From contig NC_087072.1 in the NCBI RefSeq assembly GCF_026151205.1, positions 19,248,103-19,312,102 on the forward strand: a stretch of 64,000 nucleotides of DNA. Direction: 5' to 3'. The position numbers and the translations under genes were made by a program. Source of the stretch: Bolinopsis microptera (taxonomy: Eukaryota; Ctenophora; Tentaculata; Lobata; Bolinopsidae). The notes below the pieces were generated by a model that was given only the letters and a program-made list of their open reading frames with translations, was not told the DNA's origin and searched no databases. Positions 57,483-64,000 of the stretch are shown here, one piece after another (the first letter of the stretch is position 1; each line of letters begins with the position of its first letter).

Positions 57483-59090
57483 AGTTATTATAATATAGCA
57501 ATGACCCTACATAAAATCAAACCTTTAAGAATATACAAAATTCCCTAAGCACTCAAAAATTACCCTTGGCCTTGTGGCTCCAAGTTAAGATCTAGACTGT
57601 TTATATTAACAATGTTTTTTCTCGTACCTCTGGAGGGTTAAATGATCACTTCGAGATAGCAGGGCCTACTCTCATGCTGTCTATTATAGGTGATGATTAA
57701 TTCTGAAAAACTAGGGACAACTGGGGAATGATCGATCCCAGAACCTCGACATTTCGCGTATCTTGCTCTGTAATGTAAATATAGTGTGGATACATGCGAA
57801 TATATATTTTAAATAACTAAGGGTTAAATGAGTAGAAAGTACTGTGCTACAAATGGTTAAAGATGAAGAATATATTTTGTTTTCCAAGCTTTCTTCTCGA
57901 AATATTATTGGCCCGATGGCAAATGCTACGAAGTAGCGCGCGCCGGGCCATACCATTAACAATGGTCAAAATGCCATGAGCTGCGAAGGATTGACATAGT
58001 GAATCAAAGCAGAACTTGAACTGAAAAGGGTTGGCATTTGACGGATGTTACTCGTCTAAATTTCTTCGAAGTAGCGCGCGCCGCTTTCTGCCCGACGGCT
58101 TTCTGCCCGACGGCAAGTGCTACGAAGTAGCGCGCGCCGGGCCAGACCATTAACAATGGTCAAGATTGGCATCACTTTAACGGGTGATACTCGTAAAATA
58201 TCTGTTCCATATATTAGACCGTCGACGAGTCCAACTCTGAACTCGGCGCGCGTCTTGTCATACGTTGTATGACCAGCTGCGCACGAAGACGATACTATAG
58301 TGAGGCGACAGTGGGGGTCACCACGTGATACAACGCGCGTCCTGGTAGGTTATAAACCTACAAGCTTTACTGGGCCGCGCTCAGCCTGTCATTCCGCCGA
58401 ATCTCTAATCTCTATGCTATGTTAATGAACATAATAGCCTGAGGTCCCCAGGTAACTCATGGCTATGATGTGAACGTCTGATTATTCCATTCTGCATTCG
58501 AGCGTGCTAAATCAATAATCATAAATCTTCGAGAAATTGTTCTGAAAGTGCCCCCGAGATGACAGTTGAAATAAAATCAACCTTGACCATTGTTAATGAT
58601 CTGGCCCGGCGCGCGCTACTTCGTAGCTCGTGCCATCGGGCCATTTTGAGAAAAAAGCGGCGCGCGCTACTTCAAAGAAATTTAGACGAGTAACATCCGT
58701 CAAAATCAACCTCAATAGTCAATACATTTATTTTGGACGCTGATTCCGAATCACCCCCATGACATAGGGTTTGCTCTATCCAGAGCCCTTGCGCTTGCAG
58801 TGACGCGCGCCCGCCTCCCGGCGGTGAAACTTGTGAAACAAGCGCGCCCGCAGTGGCGCAAAAGCACATGGTTATTAGTTAGGTGATTGTAGCGTGATGC
58901 ACTATTGGGCCGCGCGCGCATCCAATAACGTTTCTCGCAACCACAGATCGGCGAAATTCGAAGGATTGACATCGTGAATAAAGGTTGGGTGAAACATATG
59001 GTTAAAATGTTCCCCTGCGGCGAAATATTTGTAGGTTTATAACCTACCAGGACGCGCGCCGAGTTGGACTCGTCGACGGTCAAATATATG

Positions 59091-60016
59091 GAACAGATAT
59101 TTTGCGAGTATCACCCGTTAAATTTAATTGACGATGTCAATTCATTGCAGCTCGGCGAGGCACAGTAGCGCATTTCGCCGATCTAGCGAGAGCTAGAAGC
59201 TGCGAGAAGCCTCATTGAGTGCGTGGCGCGGCACAGTAACGCATATCATCGCGCTACAAGTTTTGAATTTGAGACAACGAAATTGAGTAGGTAGTGCGCC
59301 ATCGACAGTGAGCCGCGCGTGCCGACTGTAGGATGGTTTTTTAGCGCTAATTTCGGCCAGCACAATTTTCTTCACACAAATAAATATTAAATATCCTTCC
59401 CGACCTCCGATTGCAACAAAAATTGGTAAGCCTACTCATAGACTTACAAGGAAGGTGTCCGAAAAGTTTAAAGCATATCCAACCATCAGACATTATGTTA
59501 CAGCTAAAAGCAGCGTATTTTGCTCCATTTTGATCACTATATCAACTCCGATATCCACCAAATTTTTCGGACAGTTGTGAAAGCCCTATTGGAAGGTCGT
59601 CGCCAATTTTCAGAATGATCTCATTCAAGGAACTGAAGATATATCCAAATAATACGACAAAAATCTACGAATTTGGTCAAATTTGGTCAAATTACGCGAC
59701 TTTTACAGCAAATTTTGCTCCAAAAGCCGCGCACCATCAAATATGGCACCTAGGCGAAACTCACTGATCTTTCCAAAAAGGTATGACAAATTTGGTATTG
59801 TGAAAATTCTCACAGTCTCTAGAAAACAATGGTACAAAAATTTTTAAAATCCGAGCAAGTTTATTTTTATGGTGCACCCCCTAAATTGAGACAATGTATT
59901 GGTTGGTAATAACGGATCCTGAAGAATACTGGCGAAATGATTTTCACATCTCGGTCAGTCTTCCCATCAAAGAGGATACATTTTTCGATTTCGTCAGCTC
60001 TTTTTGTTACTGGGCG
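59091..60016. other. sequence between repeat modules, unassigned
   Basis: Between the module copies there is moderately GC-rich sequence without a recognised frame. A direct duplication of atttggtcaa occurs near 59,670. Confidence 0.4.
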
Positions 60017-60670
60017 GCGCTCAGCCTGTCATTCCGCCGTATTTTTATAAACATAATACATAATAGCCTGGGGTCCCCAGGTAACTCTTCTTGTAGGTTT
60101 ATAATCTACCAGGCCAGGACGCGCGCCGAGTTGGACTCGTCGACAAATATTTTACGAGATGTGCAGCTGGGAGGAAGAACGAATTCAAGAAAAGTCTTCG
60201 ACTCGGTGTGTTTGGAGATCCGGAGGCCTTCCTCTTGAGCGTTGTTAGGAGTTCGAGTCTCTGTAGGGTAGCCGAATCCGAATCGTATTCGTGGTTGTGT
60301 GGTTTACTTCCGAGGGAAAGAGTGTTGTCTGTGAGAGCAAGGTAGCAGTGCCAGTGGCAGGGACATTTAAGAGATTTGCTCTTCTGGCAACGCCAAGCAG
60401 AGAAGATGGAAGAGGACGGTGTCATCAGATTTCTTCCTGCAGTAGATGTATCCGTCAGAATCAAGCACCTGTTCATGACATCCTCTGAAACCATTGAGGA
60501 ACTTAGACTTGGAGAACGTAGGCATGACTATTTTTGATAGAAATAGAATGCGACAGTACTACCTTCTATCTTCCAGTATATAATTATATAGTTATACCTA
60601 AGAACACTTGATCGGCTCACTCCCCTTGCATGCCTTTGGCACGTATGTCTGACATCCCTTGATACGAGAC

Positions 60671-60691
60671 CCCCCCCCCCCCCCCCCCCTT
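60671..60691. repeat. poly(C) tract
   Basis: About 20 consecutive C residues. It is a simple homopolymer. Confidence 0.9.
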
Positions 60692-61739
60692 TAGCAACAG
60701 CTCCCGTCCCTTATGTGATCTACGAGTCGAGCAGTCAGATCATGTTTACTTCTTTATGTACAGCTATGATTTACAGAATTGACATGTGAACTCTACTACC
60801 CCAGATCTAGCCCATTTCTATGTCAATTATATTAGAGTCACTATTGTGACGGTACATTAGAACCAGAAAGAAACAAAGTGTGAAGGCCTGAACGGAACCC
60901 CTCGGTTTCAGTTCCTTGTTTAACACTGCCATACAGCAAGGACATCCACCGGGTTCTCCAAGGATGTGCACATAGCTCACTCCACACTATGCTCTGTCAA
61001 ATGTTGCTTATATACCAATGATCTAAAGGAAATATTTCCTTGTAAGTTTAGAGGGCGATCTGTGAACAGACAACTACCTCATTCCCAACTATGTCTATAG
61101 GTACTAGAATTCCTATACTATCCCAACGAGCTACACCAAGCATAGTTTCAATCTATGGATCACATCACTAATTATACGTCACTATTTGGTGATGTGATCC
61201 GACCCCTCTTGGGGGCCAGATCAGTTTCCTGACCCAAAGTATCCCAGTGGTTTTTAGCTTATAACTGGAAAACTATATGACTTGAGACCTTCTACCTGGG
61301 GACCTCAGGCTATCATGTTCATAAACATACCGAATAGAGATTAGGCAGAATGACAGGCTGAGCGCCGCCCATGCAGTAAGAGACCTTGAAACCTTTATTC
61401 GCCCCTTTTAATGTGCTCATTCTGGTTATTTTGATGTGTTAATTGACCTCAATTAGTCAATTATAAGACGAGTTAAATAATTTTAAGCATGCGTCAGTCG
61501 CGATTGGGTAACTCAACTTCAAAGCGTCCTGAAGGTTTATGCCCAAGCTAAAACAGGCGAAATTGAGTTACTAATACCTTGATAAAGGCCTGTGCTTCAA
61601 GAAAAATTCTTCTCAAATCGTGCAGATATTCTACAGATTTTGTGCATAACTGACTGTACTACTACTAGTGGTGTTGGGCAGGATCAGGACTGCTTCCACT
61701 CGAGTTTTAATGAAGAAATTTTTAAATAATAAAAATAAA

Positions 61740-62720
61740 TTTTTAAAATTTTTCATAAATGATCTCCCTGATGGAATTGAGAGCTTCGTATCACTCTTTG
61801 CGGACGATCTTAAGCTAGTAACGAGCACAGCTAAGCACAGTGTTGCACAAGATGATATACTGAAACTCAATGCGTGGGAGAAGGAATGGCTCCTAAGATT
61901 CAATGTGAAGGATGGCAAGTGTAAGGTACTACATATTGGGCGTAACAATCCAATGCACGAGTACTTCATGAATGGGGAACGCCTCCCCCAAGTGAAGGCA
62001 GAAAAGGATCTTGGAGTTCTAACTACCAGAAACCTGGACTGGAGTGATCATATAGATAAGTCCGTGAAAAAAGCAAAGTCTGTTATAGGCTGGATCAAAC
62101 GAAGTTTGATCTGCCGTAACAAATTTGTTATGCTAAATGTCTACAGAACTCTAGTTCGACCTCACATCGAATACGCTGTGCAAGTGTGGAATCTACCAGC
62201 AGAGCACGGAAACTGGAGGACTATTAAGAAGATAGAAGACGTTCAGAGAGAATTTACACGAATAATCGACGGGATTGGTATCCTACCATACGATGAGAGA
62301 CTGAGAATCCTCCAGTTAACAACACTACTGGAGCGCCGTATGAGGGGTGATCTTATTGAAACCTTTAAAATAACGACGGGTAAAGTGGACTATGGACAAG
62401 ATCTTTTCAGGATATCACGTAGCGGTACCAAGATCCTAAAAGATAAAAGAGGAAATCAGGTCCTCAGTAACCGTGTTGCCAATTACTGGAACAAAGTACC
62501 AAGTTCGGTTAAAGAAGCCAGTTCAGTAGACGCATTCAAAGCTCGACTTCAATGTTATAAAAATGAACTGATAGCGAGTGGAGCATCGTCAAAGGGTCAC
62601 TTCTGGGATCTCAGCGAAACCTTGATGTCAAAAATAAATACATGTGAGCATGATTCATATGCACATTTCATGTCTAATAACCCATTGATTGCTAAATACC
62701 GAGGAATCAATGTTTCTTGA
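61740..62720 (+). pseudogene. 5'-truncated CR1/L2-like LINE reverse transcriptase
   Basis: Element protein begins at about FINDLPDGIE (61,752). It has the catalytic LFADDLKLV, the fingers/thumb blocks LNAWEKEWLLRFNVKDGKCKVLH and EKDLGVLTTRNLDWSDHI, and the C-terminal domain with RPHIEYAVQVWNLP, EDVQREFTRII, RLRILQLTTLLERRMRGDLI and NRVANYWNKVPSSV. This is the typical 3' half of CR1/L2/Rex-type LINEs. The open frame upstream to 61,668 is not element-like. The endonuclease and RT blocks A and B are missing (5' truncation). The frame is intact to 62,720, so the insertion may be fairly young. Confidence 0.88.
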
Positions 62721-62902
62721 TTGTTAAATTCAGAACTACATGTTAACGTCCTAAAAATAATTAATCATTAAATGTTCCGGATAGGAACATTTTTCTTTTT
62801 GATAATATTGTGCGAACTGCAATAGCGTAGAGTGCAGTTGGGTTTCAAGTTTTGTCGAGATGGCCATGTGGCCATAATCCTATTATTATTATAAAGGGTC
62901 TC
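62721..62902 (+). other. LINE 3' untranslated region
   Basis: After the stop codon, a small hairpin (aaatgttccggataggaacattttt) and the sequence agatggccatgtggccat precede a (tta)n microsatellite tail at about 62,879-62,893. Such short-repeat tails are common at the 3' end of CR1/L2-type LINEs in place of poly(A). Confidence 0.6.
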
Positions 62903-63040
62903 AATAAGAGGTCTCGACTGCCTAGGCGTCAGACCTTGGCAGTCGGTAGTTTTCTTCTGGCCCGGGATCAGCTGACCCTAGGGACCAGAGGATAAAGGTG
63001 TAGAAACTATATGTATCTACAAAACTTTCAAGGTTGTTTT

Positions 63041-63420
63041 TACAAGAGACAGGGCTTGCTGCGCAAGGGAAGAAAAGCGGGAGAAACACTCACAAATTAT
63101 ACAAATAAATATTATAAAACATAGCAAAAAGAAATTCAAACAATCCTACACTACTACAAATGTTTATTACATACTACAATGTGATACATGATAATTATAT
63201 GCTGTATAGACAAGAAACAGGGCTTGCAGGGCAAGAGATGGATCAAAGGGACTAGTCACAGAGTGTAATATACAGTGATTCAGCAAGAACCCATTGCTGA
63301 ATCTGGCACACAAAATACCACAATCAAAACAAAAATATACAATATTATATCAAACAATATGTTTATACAAGAATCAGGGCTTGCAGAGCAAGAGAAGAAA
63401 AATAAGAGAAAACTACCATC
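63041..63420. repeat. degenerate ~160-bp tandem repeat
   Basis: The block acaagaaacagggcttgcagggcaagag recurs at about 63,043, 63,211 and 63,370. Each copy is followed by A-rich sequence with further weak similarity. Spacing is 160-170 bp. The cttgc..gcaag core is itself a short inverted repeat. About three diverged copies are present. Confidence 0.6.
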
Positions 63421-63796
63421 AACTGTATATACCGTAGTCCATCAGATAGGTAATCATTACTAATACACTTATTATTATTATTATTAAAGCCCAAATATTA
63501 CAGTGAAAAGAGAGAGCCAAAAATTCGGGCATATTTTATTTCAGTGAAATATTTGAGTGAAAATTTGCCCATGGAACTAGATGGTAAATCCTTATGATAT
63601 AGGGGTTGTTCACCCCTTAGACTTAGAGATAATTTTTATCACCGAAAAACAGGCCATTTTTAAACAGCATGTATGTGATAATTTCGGTAATTTTTATAAC
63701 TCAGTAATATCGCTCCGTTAAATATTTATTTCCAGTTTTTACAGTAAATTCGGGTTTCTTTTCATCTTATTGTACCCCAAACCAAAGTATTGAAGT

Positions 63797-64000
63797 ATGT
63801 TGCTGTCTCGTCTTCATAAATTGAAACCCATCCTTTCATCTACAAAACAGTTGCTGTTTCGTTCTCATTTTCCTAGTGGAAGACACCTCAGTGAACTTGT
63901 CAAACTAACAGAACACGGTATCAGAGACAACGACAGAGACCTCCTGCACGTGGAAACACGGAATATGTGCCGCTGTGAAACCTGCTTCGGCAAACACAAT
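63797..64000 (+). CDS. first exon, BBOX1/TMLHE-like dioxygenase (partial)
   Basis: An ATG at 63,797 opens 68 codons that run off the window. The first ~45 residues are basic and hydroxylated with no acidic residues until 37 or so (MLLSRLHKLKPILSSTKQLL), like a mitochondrial presequence. The frame then reads VETRNMCRCETCFGKHN, resembling the cysteine-bearing N-terminal domain of gamma-butyrobetaine and trimethyllysine dioxygenases (typically L-R-D-x-C-x-C-x-x-C-x-H). Those enzymes act in carnitine synthesis. Only the start is visible, so the assignment is tentative. A decisive check would be the double-stranded beta-helix HxD motif downstream. Confidence 0.45.
   Translation, partial: MLLSRLHKLKPILSSTKQLLFRSHFPSGRHLSELVKLTEHGIRDNDRDLLHVETRNMCRCETCFGKHN

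Larger units (their letters stand above)
57898..61380. repeat. CpG-rich cluster of interlocking inverted modules
   Basis: Several modules recur in both orientations. One is ctacgaagtagcgcgcgcc with ccattaacaatggtca (57,930, 58,110 and inverse 58,582-58,650). Another is cgcgcgccgagttggactcg with taggttataaacctac (58,200-58,350, inverse 59,025-59,090, 60,090-60,145). A third is ctcagcctgtcattccgcc with cctgaggtccccaggtaact (58,380-58,460, 60,017-60,085, inverse 61,305-61,378). GC content is visibly higher than in the flanks. The structure looks like nested or rearranged fold-back elements. No protein-coding frame is recognised. Confidence 0.7.

Noticed and set aside
60225..60275. tRNA-like B-box (gagttcgagtctc)
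   Set aside because: No convincing A-box at the right distance and no cloverleaf; left uncalled.
1..64000. CRISPR arrays, operons or bacterial signals
   Set aside because: The window is clearly eukaryotic (spliced genes, LINEs, SINEs); the tandem repeats seen have no spacers.

Overview
This is a gene-poor, repeat-rich, AT-rich stretch of an animal genome. The evidence is the spliced genes with GT..AG introns, CASC3/Barentsz, tRNA-derived SINEs, CR1/L2-like LINEs, a Penelope-like element and many small DNA transposons. The repeat set fits an invertebrate, perhaps a cnidarian or other non-vertebrate metazoan, but the sequence alone does not fix the species.

Host genes lie in 33-54 kb and at the right edge. 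A CASC3 (MLN51/Barentsz) gene on the minus strand can be assembled from 14 coding exons (52,027 to 33,231). All splice phases agree and the model encodes 839 residues. Two genes sit inside its introns: a single-exon GT31 glycosyltransferase on the same strand (48.0-49.0 kb) and a four-exon, two-EF-hand protein on the opposite strand (38.07-39.37 kb). Upstream of CASC3, also on minus, is an RPUSD2-like pseudouridine synthase homologue (52.6-53.9 kb) whose catalytic Asp position reads Leu. The last 204 bases open a gene resembling gamma-butyrobetaine/trimethyllysine dioxygenases.

Retroelements: (1) 13.8-19.6 kb, a near full-length LINE whose intact ORF1 fuses an AlkB-like 2-oxoglutarate dioxygenase to an SGNH hydrolase, followed by an ORF2 (AP endonuclease and reverse transcriptase) broken by frameshifts; (2) 29.27-30.42 kb, a 5'-truncated reverse transcriptase with YSDD; (3) 43.98-46.42 kb, a Penelope-like element with a GIY-YIG endonuclease, arranged as an apparently perfect 1,065-bp inverted repeat and carrying a hammerhead-ribozyme-like motif at the 3' end of each arm; (4) 61.75-62.9 kb, a 5'-truncated CR1/L2-like LINE; (5) two tRNA-derived SINEs.

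DNA-transposon-like elements with visible terminal repeats and target duplications: a 619-bp hAT relic (19.8 kb), a TA-flanked 1.43-kb fold-back carrying a restriction-like endonuclease ORF (27.05-28.48 kb), an 800-bp TA-flanked element (30.77 kb), an 802-bp element with decamer arrays and an 8-bp duplication (37.04 kb), a 207-bp MITE (51.6 kb), a 3-kb palindrome next to the RPUSD2-like gene (54.0-57.0 kb), and a CpG-rich cluster of interlocking inverted modules (57.9-61.4 kb). The first 13.7 kb holds almost nothing recognisable except hairpins and mariner-like MITE ends.
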